DNA from: JBCCTX01 sp039197765
Lineage (GTDB): Bacteria > Bacteroidota > Bacteroidia > J057
Length of the DNA: 47,724 nt
Reading direction: 5' to 3'
Assembly (NCBI GenBank): GCA_039197765.1
Contig: JBCCTX010000017.1
Coordinates: 1 to 47,724, forward strand
The first letter of the stretch is position 1, and the number at the start of each line of letters is the position of its first letter. The notes under the pieces are model-generated. The model saw only the letters and a list, made by a program, of their open reading frames with translations, searched no databases and was not told the DNA's origin. Below, piece after piece: positions 7,935 to 16,712 of this stretch. The position numbers and the translations under genes are program-made.

Positions 7935-8592
7935 AATCCTTCCAGGGGCCACTTAAAGGGAGCTTGGCGGATAAGAATATCTCTTTTTTCTGTACAGGGT
8001 GTATAAAGCGAAGACTTTTTGCAAAAAGACAAATAGATTTATCCGGATTAAAGGACGTTTTACCATACTTCACATCCCCTACAATTACGCATCCTATGTT
8101 GGCCAGTTGGACACGTATTTGGTGTCTCCGTCCGGTCTGGGGGTAGATCTCAACTAGCGCACGCGAGCCTGCAGTTTGTAATACTGAATAACTCAATTTA
8201 GCTTCTTTGCTGTGGGCAACAGGCTTGGAAAACGCTCGCATAATATTTTTGCCCCCTATTTTCCTCAGGTGATGGTGTAACTCTCCATTTGCCGTAGTTG
8301 GTATTCGTTCTGTGACGGCACAATATATTTTCTGCACCTCCCGATCCTGAAATTGTTTGGACATACGAGCGGCAGCCTTGGAGGTCTTTGCCAAGAGCAT
8401 TACACCTCCGACGGGCCTATCCAGGCGATGGAGCAAACCAACATACACATTGCCTGGCTTGGCATATTTCGTTCGAATATATGCTTTGACCAAGTCAAAA
8501 ATACTTTTATCCCCTGTATTATCACCTTGAGAGGGAATACAGAAGGGTTTAACAATACTGATGAGGTGATTGTCCTCATACAGGATTTCCAT
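7924..8592 (-). CDS. RluA-family RNA pseudouridine synthase
   Basis: A 222-residue enzyme that isomerises uridine to pseudouridine in RNA. The catalytic motif HRLDRPVGG is at residues 55-63, with Asp58 as the catalytic residue. The family motifs YPQTGRRHQIRVQLA and GDVKYG follow in order. There is no N-terminal S4 domain, so it is the short single-domain type, like RluC/RluD cores or TruC; the target position cannot be assigned. Translation probably couples to panB, whose stop lies 2 nt upstream. Confidence 0.92.
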   Translation of the reverse strand: MEILYEDNHLISIVKPFCIPSQGDNTGDKSIFDLVKAYIRTKYAKPGNVYVGLLHRLDRPVGGVMLLAKTSKAAARMSKQFQDREVQKIYCAVTERIPTTANGELHHHLRKIGGKNIMRAFSKPVAHSKEAKLSYSVLQTAGSRALVEIYPQTGRRHQIRVQLANIGCVIVGDVKYGKTSFNPDKSICLFAKSLRFIHPVQKKEIFLSAKLPLSGPWKDFRS

Positions 8593-8594
8593 CT

Positions 8595-9413
8595 TCAGTA
8601 GGCTTCAGTTAAATCGGGGAAGCTTCGCTCCTTTACATCAGAAATATATCCTTCGGTGGCTTCTTTTATGGCTCCATACAAATCGGCATACCTGCGAAGG
8701 AAGCGGGGACTAAACTCCTTGGTAATCCCTAGCATATCGTGAACGACAAGTATTTGTCCGTCACAGCCTGGCCCAGCTCCAATTCCGATGGTGGGAATCA
8801 GCAGAGATTTGCTTACTTCTTCAGCCAATACGTGCGGAATTTTCTCCAATACAATCCCAAAAACACCCGCTTTCTGGAGCTTGATAGCATCCTTGCGAAG
8901 GATGGCAGCTTCTTCCTTCTCTTTGGCTCGCACAGTATAGGTCCCAAACTTATAGATGGATTGAGGGGTGAGGCCCAAGTGTCCCATAACCGGAATCCCT
9001 GACTGCACAATCCGCAGAACAGAATCGGCAATAGGCGCTCCTCCTTCCATCTTGATGGCATGAGCCCCAGATTCCTTCATAATGCGTATCGCACTTTTCA
9101 AGGCAGTCTTTGCATCTCCTTGGTAATAGCCGAATGGAAGATCTACCACGACCAGTGCGCGCTTTACTGCCCGTACAACAGAAGACGCATGATCAATGAT
9201 CTGATCCAGGGTAATTGGTAAAGTGGTTTCATGCCCATGCATAACATTTGAGGCAGAGTCCCCAACCAATATTGCATCAATACCTGCTTCATCTAGAATT
9301 CTCGCCATGGAGAAGTCATAAGCCGTGAGCATGGATATTTTTTCCCCATCAACCTTCATTTTTCTGAAAATGTGGGTAGTAATTCGCTTAACTTCTTTTT
9401 TTGCCGTTGACAT
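8595..9413 (-). CDS. panB: 3-methyl-2-oxobutanoate hydroxymethyltransferase
   Basis: PanB adds a hydroxymethyl group from 5,10-methylene-tetrahydrofolate to alpha-ketoisovalerate, the first committed step of pantothenate and CoA synthesis in the cytosol. The 272-residue length is normal. Motifs in order are SMLTAYDFSMARILDEAGID, LVGDSASNVMHGHETTLPIT, DLPFGYYQ, IKMEGG, GHLGLTPQS and the catalytic Glu in IVLEKIP, then TIGIGAGPGCDGQILV. It is followed 2 nt later by the pseudouridine synthase gene, a pairing with no obvious metabolic link. Confidence 0.97.
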   Translation of the reverse strand: MSTAKKEVKRITTHIFRKMKVDGEKISMLTAYDFSMARILDEAGIDAILVGDSASNVMHGHETTLPITLDQIIDHASSVVRAVKRALVVVDLPFGYYQGDAKTALKSAIRIMKESGAHAIKMEGGAPIADSVLRIVQSGIPVMGHLGLTPQSIYKFGTYTVRAKEKEEAAILRKDAIKLQKAGVFGIVLEKIPHVLAEEVSKSLLIPTIGIGAGPGCDGQILVVHDMLGITKEFSPRFLRRYADLYGAIKEATEGYISDVKERSFPDLTEAY

Positions 9414-9482
9414 GAAAAGTTGAAGTAATTATTGTAGTAGTGAATTCCTCTTTAAAAGGGGAAACAAAAATGTGATTTTCTC

Positions 9483-10223
9483 TCAAAAACTCGGGGATTC
9501 TTGATGTTCTACATTCTTTTGAAAGAAAAGCTTGCGGAAGGTAAGCTCAAAAGAGCACAAATGCCCCATGCCCTCCTGAAAACTGATAAAGCAACCATTG
9601 TCAATATCAATCGCGGGAATGTGGGTCCAGTCTGCGACCATAGATCGAATCACTTCGTCGCTAACGGGTGTATGGCCATGTACGATTACCCTACCCCGAA
9701 GCCAATCGTAATCCATATCGTTATACCAATCTCTAATCCAGAGCATAGATTTAACGTCTTTAAAAGGCTGAATCACCTTCCAGATGAAATCGGAATCTTG
9801 TGTAGGAATGGTGGGGTGAAAATTTAATCCTGCATGAACCAAAATATACTTGTCTACTTCAAAATAAAACTTGAAGCTTCTCAGGAGCTTTATATACTTT
9901 TCAGGAATATCTTCAACATCTGTAACCCCAAAACTATCAAGGGTAGTTTTTCCTCCATTTAAGAGCCAAAGATCTACATCTTCCTCATCTCTCCAGGCGT
10001 TTAGCATCATCTGCTCATGGTTTCCCATCAGACAGTTTACTGTGTATTCTTTCTCTCGTAGCTCCATGATGAAGTCGAGAACCCCTTTAGAATCAGGTCC
10101 ACGATCTACATAGTCTCCCAAAAGGTATAGCTCGTCATTGTGGGTCAGTTTTAGAACTTCTTCAACCAGTTTGCGAAACGTTTGGGAGCATCCATGTATA
10201 TCTGAAATGGCAAATTTCCGCAT
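9483..10223 (-). CDS. Calcineurin-like Ser/Thr-type phosphoesterase
   Basis: A 246-residue metallophosphoesterase of the PPP/ApaH group. The three metal-binding motifs are complete: SDIHG at residues 8-12, GDYVDRG about 36-42 and GNHE about 66-69, followed by a later histidine in VHAGL and HGHTPV. Related enzymes are bacterial PrpA/PphA protein phosphatases and ApaH diadenosine tetraphosphatase; the sequence alone does not separate these. It is cytosolic. A TATTTTTG element 34-41 bp upstream of its ATG suggests its own promoter. Confidence 0.9.
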   Translation of the reverse strand: MRKFAISDIHGCSQTFRKLVEEVLKLTHNDELYLLGDYVDRGPDSKGVLDFIMELREKEYTVNCLMGNHEQMMLNAWRDEEDVDLWLLNGGKTTLDSFGVTDVEDIPEKYIKLLRSFKFYFEVDKYILVHAGLNFHPTIPTQDSDFIWKVIQPFKDVKSMLWIRDWYNDMDYDWLRGRVIVHGHTPVSDEVIRSMVADWTHIPAIDIDNGCFISFQEGMGHLCSFELTFRKLFFQKNVEHQESPSF

Positions 10224-10256
10224 AGAGCCTAGATGTTGACTGGTGCTTTAAGCAAA

Positions 10257-10264
10257 CAAAAATA
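10257..10264 (-). promoter_or_regulatory. Candidate -7 promoter element for the phosphoesterase gene (TATTTTTG)
   Basis: Read on the minus strand this is TATTTTTG, a full match to TAnnTTTG. A 12-bp perfect palindrome ATTATCGATAAT lies about 14 bp further upstream (10278-10289), overlapping where the -33 element should be. No -33 TTTG was seen. Confidence 0.35.
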
Positions 10265-10338
10265 AGACAATATTGGTATTATCGATAATTTTTTAATATT
10301 TCCGCCCCAATGCTGGCGAGGAGCTCAGGAATCCCCCT

Positions 10339-10346
10339 TAATTTTG
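10339..10346 (+). promoter_or_regulatory. Candidate -7 promoter element for the TPR gene (TAATTTTG)
   Basis: TAATTTTG matches the Bacteroidota -7 consensus and lies 91 bp before the ATG at 10438. That would give a leader of about 85 nt. No -33 partner was identified. Confidence 0.35.
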
Positions 10347-10437
10347 TAGCCTGCTGAGTAGACAGCATACCCATGAGATTTTTGTTGAGGGGAAAGCAAC
10401 AGCAATGGGTATCAAGCGTATTGAATGAAAATAAATT

Positions 10438-11541
10438 ATGGAAGAATTTATCATCCAAGGTAAAGAGGCGTTCAAACTGAGAAAGTTCGAAAAGGCTTTT
10501 GAATGGTTGAGTAAGGCTATCGGTCTACTAGAATCGGAGAAGGCTGGACAGTGGATGAATGCTGAAGACATTGCGGAGCTGTACTTGTTGAGAGGTTCTG
10601 CATTACTCGCACAAAACGAAAGGGAAGCCTATGAAAACCCAGATATTTTTAACCAAATACTCGATGATTATGAGCAAACCCTGGAGCTAGATGAGAACCA
10701 GATTGAAGCCTACGGATTGCGCGGGAGATTATATTTGAATTGCCAATTCACCTCTTACAAAGAAGAAGCACGAAAAGATTTCCAAGAGGTTCTGAGTCGT
10801 GATCCTATGCATTTGGAAACGTTAAATGCAATGGGTCAGCTTTTTTATGAGCAGGGAGAATATCCCAAGGCGATTTATTATTTGAATTTGGTATTGAAGG
10901 AAGCGCCAACGGTTGAGTCTTGGGAATTACGAGCCTTATCTCACTTGCGTAGTTTACCCCCCAATTACACGGCTGCTATTCAGGATTTTGGGAAAGCCAA
11001 AGACCTACAACCCGATCGGGAAGAGTTTTACCTCTGGCGCGCTCAAGGCTTTCAGGAATTAGGCCTGATAGAAGATGCCATTAAGGAATATGACCAATTA
11101 CTAGATAAAAACCCCAATAATAGTTCTTTCTGGGTGGATCGTGGGACCTTATCCATGCAGATCGATGCAGGTCAGGCGATGGAAGACTTTAGTACAGCTA
11201 TTGAATTAGCTGGAGATCCTTTAGGATACAATAACCGGGCTTTTTTGCATCGGCAACAGGGAGATTATGTAGCTGCTTTAACGGATGCTCAAAAAGCCCT
11301 GGAAGCAGATCCTAATGCTAGCATAACCTACGCGACCATTGCAGAGATATATGCGGATATGGGAGAGGAAGAACCCTTTTACCAATACTTCCAACTGGCA
11401 TTAGAACATTACTACGAAGATGCCGTGGATGCGAGAAGCGAGCCTGGTTTCCAGAAATTTGCACATGAGGATCGTTTTTTAGCACTTCTTGATGACTTCA
11501 AGACACAGCATAAATCTAAAGGGAACACGGATGAAAAGTGA
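10438..11541 (+). CDS. Tetratricopeptide repeat protein
   Basis: A 367-residue protein made of tandem TPR units. The repeats are easy to see from residue 80 on: DDYEQTLELDENQIEAYGLRG, DFQEVLSRDP..ETLNAMGQLFYEQGEYPKAIYYLNLVL, AIKEYDQLLDKNPNNSSFWVDRG, and ALTDAQKALEADPNASITY. There is no signal peptide or membrane segment, so it is probably a cytosolic scaffold. The binding partner is unknown. The region before the M48 gene holds the GTAGT-rich repeats at 11608-11665, so cotranscription with that gene is possible but not clear. Confidence 0.88.
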   Translation: MEEFIIQGKEAFKLRKFEKAFEWLSKAIGLLESEKAGQWMNAEDIAELYLLRGSALLAQNEREAYENPDIFNQILDDYEQTLELDENQIEAYGLRGRLYLNCQFTSYKEEARKDFQEVLSRDPMHLETLNAMGQLFYEQGEYPKAIYYLNLVLKEAPTVESWELRALSHLRSLPPNYTAAIQDFGKAKDLQPDREEFYLWRAQGFQELGLIEDAIKEYDQLLDKNPNNSSFWVDRGTLSMQIDAGQAMEDFSTAIELAGDPLGYNNRAFLHRQQGDYVAALTDAQKALEADPNASITYATIAEIYADMGEEEPFYQYFQLALEHYYEDAVDARSEPGFQKFAHEDRFLALLDDFKTQHKSKGNTDEK

Positions 11542-11607
11542 TTGAACTACATAGATGGTTTAGGTAAGGAGTTTAATGTCTTGGCAGTTTTTTTGTTCGT
11601 ATAAGGA

Positions 11608-11665
11608 ATGAGGGTAGTAGGTATGAGGTAGTAGGTAGTAACTATGAGGTAGTAAATAGTAGGTG
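11608..11665 (+). repeat. GTAGT-rich short direct repeats
   Basis: Three imperfect units each begin ATGAGG and continue with GTAGT: 11608-11622, 11623-11643 and 11644-11665. The cores (GTAGTAGGTAGTA) resemble the GTAGT repeats near 34781-34810 and the complement of the CTACGGA array at 34848-34935. They fill the gap between the TPR and M48 genes. The open frames this composition produces on the minus strand are not genes. Confidence 0.7.
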
Positions 11666-11709
11666 TGGATGATTGGGAAATCAATTGTAGAATCAAATCG
11701 ATGTAAACC

Positions 11710-12552
11710 ATGAAATATTTTGGAAATATATACATACAGATTGTTATTTGGACGTGTTTGGGCATTTTTGCCGGTTGTTCCCAAACGGTATTTACGGAAC
11801 GATCTCAGGTGAGATTACTTCCTAGAAATACTTTGAATCAGATGGCCTTTCAGCAATACAATTCCTTTTTACAGGAAAATAGGCCTATGAGAGCAGGAAG
11901 TGAGTTGGATCTGGTTCAGCGTGTGGGAAATGATTTAAAGGAAGCCGTAACAGTCTATTATAAAGCTATTGGGAAAGAAAGAGAATTAGCAGATTTTGAG
12001 TGGGAATTTAATGTGGTAGATCAGGATGTAATAAATGCTTTTGCGATGCCCGGAGGAAAGATCGTAGTCTACACCGGAATTATGAAGGTAGCTCGAAACG
12101 AAGATGGTCTTGCAGTGGTAATGGGGCATGAGTTGGCCCATGCACTTGCACATCACGGAAATGAGCGGATGAGCCAGGGCTTAATTGCTCAAGGGGGATT
12201 GGTCGCGCTTGATGTAGCCATGCGGGAAAAGCCTGCCGCTACGCGAAATTTATTGATGGCTGCTGTAGGAGCAGGAGCCCAGGTGGGAGTTATGCTCCCC
12301 TTTAGCCGAACGCACGAATCGGAAGCAGATGAAATTGGCCTATACCTCATGGCAATGGCAGGCTATGACCCAACAGAGGCTGCTCCTTTCTGGCAGCGTA
12401 TGTCCCAGAGTGGAGGTTCTAGGCCCCCAGAGTTTTTGAGTACCCACCCTGATCCTACGAAAAGAAGCGAGAAATTAGAGAGCCTTATTCCTAAGGCCAG
12501 GGAATACGCAGCAAGATATCCAGTTCCTCGCAGCTCGAAGTTTCGGAGATAG
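11710..12552 (+). CDS. M48-family metalloprotease lipoprotein
   Basis: A 280-residue exported zinc protease. A signal peptide ends in the lipobox IFAGC with Cys23 as the lipidated residue. The zinc motif HELAH is at residues 140-144, and the third ligand is in ESEADEIG further on; the AFAMPGGKIVVYTG segment before it is typical of this family. The type with a single catalytic domain and a lipoprotein signal resembles BepA/LoiP and mitochondrial Oma1, which act in outer-membrane or membrane protein quality control. No TPR domain is fused, but a TPR protein is encoded just upstream. The role is inferred from the family. Confidence 0.93.
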   Translation: MKYFGNIYIQIVIWTCLGIFAGCSQTVFTERSQVRLLPRNTLNQMAFQQYNSFLQENRPMRAGSELDLVQRVGNDLKEAVTVYYKAIGKERELADFEWEFNVVDQDVINAFAMPGGKIVVYTGIMKVARNEDGLAVVMGHELAHALAHHGNERMSQGLIAQGGLVALDVAMREKPAATRNLLMAAVGAGAQVGVMLPFSRTHESEADEIGLYLMAMAGYDPTEAAPFWQRMSQSGGSRPPEFLSTHPDPTKRSEKLESLIPKAREYAARYPVPRSSKFRR

Positions 12553-12579
12553 GGAGAGAAGCGAGAGACAAGAATTCTC

Positions 12580-13272
12580 TTACAGTTTTAGGGCCTTCAA
12601 AAGGTTTTCTTTATAACCTGCCCCAATGGGAAGGAAATCAGCTCCGATTTTGACTTGATTTCCTTCCATATATTGTATTGCTTTTAGCGCGCATAGGTAG
12701 GATTTGTGGAGTTGAATGAAGCGATCCTCTGGAAGACGTTGAAGAAGTGCCTTTAAGGTACCTTTACTCACCCAGGTAGTATCTGATGTATGCACTTTTA
12801 CATAGTCTCCATGGGATTGAATATACAAAAGAGTAGATAGGTCTATTTTTACCCATTTACGGTCAACTTTGAGTGTGATAAAATCTTCAGAGGGCGGGCG
12901 TGATAGTCCTTTTATTCCTTTTTTTACCTTTTCTACTGCTAATTGAAACCGGGCAAAGGAAAAGGGTTTGAGTAAGTAATCGACTGCATTAAGTTCAAAT
13001 CCTTCTACAGCATATTCAGAATAAGCGGTTGTGAAAATTACCTTAGGAGGGCGGGGAAGGGACTTTAGGAGTTCGATCCCCGAACTTTCAGGCATGTGAA
13101 TATCCAAAAAAATCAAGTCGGGTTGTAAAGAGAGCAGGAGCTGAAATGCCTCTAACGCATCCTGGCAAGTTCCTACCAATTTAAGCTCGGGTATTTGTGC
13201 AATGAATCTCTCTAGGATTTCTCTTGCTAGAGGCTCATCTTCAATTACCATACAGGATATGGGTGCTGACAT
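12580..13272 (-). CDS. LytTR-family response regulator
   Basis: A 230-residue two-domain regulator. The receiver domain has the acidic pocket E11-D12, the phosphoacceptor Asp57 in LIFLDIHMPE, the Thr in FTTAYSEYAVEGF and the Lys in LLKPFSF. The C-terminal half from about residue 130 is a LytTR DNA-binding domain (FITLKVDRKWVKIDLSTLLYI, then FIQLHKSYLCAL). It should bind direct repeats at its target promoters. It is the third gene of an operon with its sensor kinase (8-nt gap) and a lipoprotein, so the lipoprotein is a candidate signal or target. Confidence 0.96.
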   Translation of the reverse strand: MSAPISCMVIEDEPLAREILERFIAQIPELKLVGTCQDALEAFQLLLSLQPDLIFLDIHMPESSGIELLKSLPRPPKVIFTTAYSEYAVEGFELNAVDYLLKPFSFARFQLAVEKVKKGIKGLSRPPSEDFITLKVDRKWVKIDLSTLLYIQSHGDYVKVHTSDTTWVSKGTLKALLQRLPEDRFIQLHKSYLCALKAIQYMEGNQVKIGADFLPIGAGYKENLLKALKL

Positions 13273-13280
13273 AAAGTTGT

Positions 13281-14330
13281 TTAAGGCTGAAGTGTAAGGG
13301 AGAGGTGGACCCAGAATTGGAAGTCATCTTCTCGTATCTGTAATTCATAGGTACCTGGATATCTCATTTCCAATCTGCGCCGGACATTTTCTAGGCCAAT
13401 TCCTGTTGATACTTCCCGTTTGATAGGGCCGTGTTCATGGGGTTTGGAATTTCTAACCTCCAACACCACTTGTTCATTATGTGTAAAAATTTTTATGTCG
13501 ATTTCACTAGACTTATCGTGGGTGGTCATTCCATGCTTAAAAGCATTTTCAATGAAATTAATAAAAATGAGGGGAGCGATTTTTTGGTCGTTTATCGGCC
13601 CATTTACTTGAAAATCTACCTGCTGATTTTCATTGAGCCGGATTTTTTGTAGAGCTATATAACTTTGAAGGTGTTCTACCTCCTTTTGCAAAGGAATGTA
13701 GTCATCTTCCACTTCATAGATCATATACCGCAAAAGATCTGATAGTTTCAGGATCATATTAGGTAACTCAGTTGAATTTTTCAAAGACAGGGCATATAGG
13801 TTATTAAGGGAATTAAAGAGGAAATGGGGATGTATTTGTCCTTTTAAGGCTTTTAGTTCCGTCTGAAATTTCTCTTTATGAATTTGTGCTAATCTCCGCT
13901 CAGACTCCAAAAGGAAAAACCAGGATTTGGATAGGTGAAGGAGGGTTCCCAAGATCAGGTAAATAGAAAAATACAGACTTAAATGAGCGTAGTCAACAAA
14001 TGAGAGCAAATAAAAACCTGGAAAGAACCAAGAAGATATATAGGAGAAGGTAAACTCGTGAAGAATAATCATAATCCCTAACACTAATCCCAACCAAATG
14101 AGAAGCAAAGGGTACTTTTTGGAGCGCAGTAAATTGGGAAGTCCCCAATTTAGGTGTAAATATATACCTGCTATAAGGGGTATATGATAGAGGGCTGTAT
14201 ACACATAATCTACTGCTCCAGGTGGCTTATTGATAGAAAAGTGGAAGAGAAGAACTGTATAAGAACTTAGCCAGAAAAAAACATGCTGAGCCCACCTTGT
14301 GCGTTGGATCAGATGAGAAGGACTATTCAT
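13281..14330 (-). CDS. LytS/YehU-type sensor histidine kinase
   Basis: A 349-residue membrane kinase. Four hydrophobic segments fill residues 15-135, with no extracellular sensor domain. A His_kinase domain (PF06580 type) follows: GQIHPHFLFNSLNN carries the phosphorylated histidine, most likely His169. The ATP-binding part shows PLIFINFIENAFKHG (N box) and TGIGLENVRRRLEMRYPG (G box). It pairs with the LytTR regulator downstream. Its ATG overlaps the stop of the upstream lipoprotein gene (ATGA), which shows translational coupling. The input signal is unknown. Confidence 0.95.
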   Translation of the reverse strand: MNSPSHLIQRTRWAQHVFFWLSSYTVLLFHFSINKPPGAVDYVYTALYHIPLIAGIYLHLNWGLPNLLRSKKYPLLLIWLGLVLGIMIILHEFTFSYISSWFFPGFYLLSFVDYAHLSLYFSIYLILGTLLHLSKSWFFLLESERRLAQIHKEKFQTELKALKGQIHPHFLFNSLNNLYALSLKNSTELPNMILKLSDLLRYMIYEVEDDYIPLQKEVEHLQSYIALQKIRLNENQQVDFQVNGPINDQKIAPLIFINFIENAFKHGMTTHDKSSEIDIKIFTHNEQVVLEVRNSKPHEHGPIKREVSTGIGLENVRRRLEMRYPGTYELQIREDDFQFWVHLSLTLQP

Positions 14331-14920
14331 CTTACTAAATTAATGGGTTCTTCAAATGCCTCGGGATCATTGGCATATTTCTCCATAAACCGAATCAATT
14401 GCTTTGTGGAAGCGGTTAGGATTGTGTGATCATCAGAAATTTCATGGCTTAATCGAACCCTCTTTTGCCCAAATAAGGTTTCTAACCTTTCCGCATTGAG
14501 TTGTTGCAACTCGATTTCCGTTCCAATTTTTTTAACTTTTAAAAAGGTGTGAACGGGAATGTAGTGGTTATAGAGGATTGAAGATACATCTTGGTCCATT
14601 GGGAAAATATCAAGAAATAGGTTTTTACCTAATTTGACTAGTGTTACCAAAGACGAGTCTGCAAACGCCATATGCGTTTTATAGGGTATGTCTCCATCTG
14701 GTATAAAAAGTCTCATAATGTAGGCGGTATCTCCCGAAGGTTTGAAAGAAAGACTCGTACAGAGTTCCTTGCAATCTGGCTCATACCACTTCCCAATTAG
14801 AGCTTTATTGAAAATCCGATTTTCCTTCGTCCACAATGGATGAATGGAAGAGACGATGCAAGCATTTAGCAAGATAGCCAGGAGGATACAACTGGGTAAA
14901 ATTTTGAATGAATTCCTCAT
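14327..14920 (-). CDS. Putative lipoprotein, first gene of a two-component operon
   Basis: A 197-residue protein with a signal peptide and lipobox ILLNAC (Cys21). The mature part has an LIGKWYEPD start and alternating polar and hydrophobic strands, suggesting a lipocalin-like small beta protein, but I do not recognise the family. The gene overlaps the histidine kinase gene by 4 nt (ATGA). That placement suggests an envelope-located sensor partner or input for the LytS-type kinase, which has no periplasmic domain of its own; this is inference. Confidence 0.7.
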   Translation of the reverse strand: MRNSFKILPSCILLAILLNACIVSSIHPLWTKENRIFNKALIGKWYEPDCKELCTSLSFKPSGDTAYIMRLFIPDGDIPYKTHMAFADSSLVTLVKLGKNLFLDIFPMDQDVSSILYNHYIPVHTFLKVKKIGTEIELQQLNAERLETLFGQKRVRLSHEISDDHTILTASTKQLIRFMEKYANDPEAFEEPINLVR

Positions 14921-14969
14921 AGTGTAAGTTTTTCTCTAAGAGAAGGTATTCAAGGGGAGAGAACAAATT

Positions 14970-16532
14970 TTATCGATGAACCTGGGAAAAAGAAAGATCA
15001 AACTTAGAAAAATGGAGAGGAAATTTTATTCTGCGAAAGAGATAGGGAAGGAATAAGATAAAAAGGGACAAACTCAATTCTCCCAAAAGAATATAGGCGG
15101 GAATTGAGGAAATCGAAAGCTCTGCTAGCTGTGCATAAGGCAGTTGGGAAATCCAGGATACCATATCAAAAAGCCATCCTAACATATATTGGGATCCAAT
15201 ACCTAAGAATTTGGCTATCAAGGGAAAATAAAGGCATAAAACCAATAAAAAGCCTACCCACACGATGACTGTAGAAAGGGCCGAAGTCAATAAATTGGTT
15301 AGAACAAAATAGACAGGAAAGGAGCCAAAGTGATACCAAACGAATGGTGCAGTTGCAAGGCTTGCACAAAGCGAAATTCCTATCCAAGCGTACAAATAAT
15401 TCAGCACTTTCCAGGGCGTAAAACAGTTCCTTTCTATCCAGGGAAATAGGATGACAATCCCCGATACCGCTGCATAGGACAATTGGAAACCTGGGCTTAA
15501 CAGGAGTTGGGGATCAATGATGAGTTGGATAAGTGCTGAGGTACCAATTACATTGAGGATATGGAAGCGGATAAAGAAGATCCGAAAAAGAAGAATTAAA
15601 CCAAACATAAGGGTTGCACGCACAACGGCAGGACTCAGGCCCGTAAGTAACATGTAAAATAAGAGAAGGATGAGAATGCTTAGGTCCTTTACCTGCTTTC
15701 CTCTAGGGAAAAAATGTAGAAAACCTAGAAAGGAATTCAGCAAGAGAAAAACGATCCCGATATGCATTCCAGAGATTGCTAATATATGGCTGGCTCCAGC
15801 AATCACAAAGGGGGTACGCGTAGCTGAGGAAAGGGCTTTTTTCTCTCCGATAAACATAGCTAGGGCAATTTCTTGTTCCCTCTGCCTAGGGATGTAAGAA
15901 CGAATTCTTCGACTGAGATCCCCTTGGACTTGTTTTCCCCAATGTAGAATCCCTTGAGGATTAGCCCCACGAACCAACGTATCTGTATATAGCACATGGG
16001 TAATACCCTGGCTAGCTAAATAGGCTTTATAAGAAGCATGAGGACTTTGAAAGGGAGTAAAATATCCCCGAAGGTATAAGGTGTCATTTTGGAAAAATGT
16101 GGAAGCGAATTTGGGAGGGAATTTACATAGAATATTAACTTTGATAGGTCGAGAAAGGCTGTCTTCACGGATAGCGAATACGTTTAATTGAACACTTTGC
16201 CCAAATTCAGTTGGAGGAGAAGCCTGGGTGAGGGTTCCTCCAACCTGTATATTCTTACAAGAAAGTTCAGAGAGAAGTTCAAGCGGTACAGCCCTCTTTT
16301 CTTCTAAACATGTGTATCCCAGGCCCATAAAGCCTAGGCTCATACTGAGGCCCATTAGATATTCCATACGGGGGCTATAAACGTATCTATCCTTAACTAG
16401 ACAAAGCCCAAAGAATAGCGTGGCTCCTAATCCTAGCCCTCCCATATAGGGGATTTCCAAAACCTTGAAGAGAATTCCCAAGGCGAACCAAAGAGTTATC
16501 CTGAGCATGGGGCAGTTTTTCCATGGAATCAT
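14970..16532 (-). CDS. ComEC/Rec2-family DNA-uptake channel protein
   Basis: A 520-residue inner-membrane protein with the ComEC core. The N-terminal soluble part is DUF4131-like, about residues 40-180. The Competence domain signature GASHILAISGMHIGI lies near residue 250, followed by GLSPAVVRATLMFGLILL and a series of membrane helices to the end. The C-terminal metallo-beta-lactamase domain found in ComEC of Bacillus is absent. Such short forms occur in Bacteroidota. No other competence gene is present here. Confidence 0.9.
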   Translation of the reverse strand: MIPWKNCPMLRITLWFALGILFKVLEIPYMGGLGLGATLFFGLCLVKDRYVYSPRMEYLMGLSMSLGFMGLGYTCLEEKRAVPLELLSELSCKNIQVGGTLTQASPPTEFGQSVQLNVFAIREDSLSRPIKVNILCKFPPKFASTFFQNDTLYLRGYFTPFQSPHASYKAYLASQGITHVLYTDTLVRGANPQGILHWGKQVQGDLSRRIRSYIPRQREQEIALAMFIGEKKALSSATRTPFVIAGASHILAISGMHIGIVFLLLNSFLGFLHFFPRGKQVKDLSILILLLFYMLLTGLSPAVVRATLMFGLILLFRIFFIRFHILNVIGTSALIQLIIDPQLLLSPGFQLSYAAVSGIVILFPWIERNCFTPWKVLNYLYAWIGISLCASLATAPFVWYHFGSFPVYFVLTNLLTSALSTVIVWVGFLLVLCLYFPLIAKFLGIGSQYMLGWLFDMVSWISQLPYAQLAELSISSIPAYILLGELSLSLFILFLPYLFRRIKFPLHFSKFDLSFSQVHR

Positions 16533-16712
16533 GCCTCCAAGAAGGACTTATATTAGGAGATACGTATGGACAAAGTGCAGGGAAAAGTCAAGTTAGGCCG
16601 ATAGATAGCGTGTCAAAGGGCCTATAGAGGGAGTTACCTCTAGGTAACCGAAATTTTATTGCGCAATCCTTACCTCAATTTCTGGGGACCTGGGAGCTTA
16701 AAACTATACCTC

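Noticed and set aside
11547..11784. Two minus-strand frames rich in YYLIPTT-like repeats
   Set aside because: They come from the GTAGT direct repeats and overlap the real M48 gene start; no gene pattern is present.
16633..16654. GTTACC-GGTAAC hairpin between comEC and the acyltransferase gene
   Set aside because: The stem is only 6 bp with no T tract; it is too weak to call a terminator.
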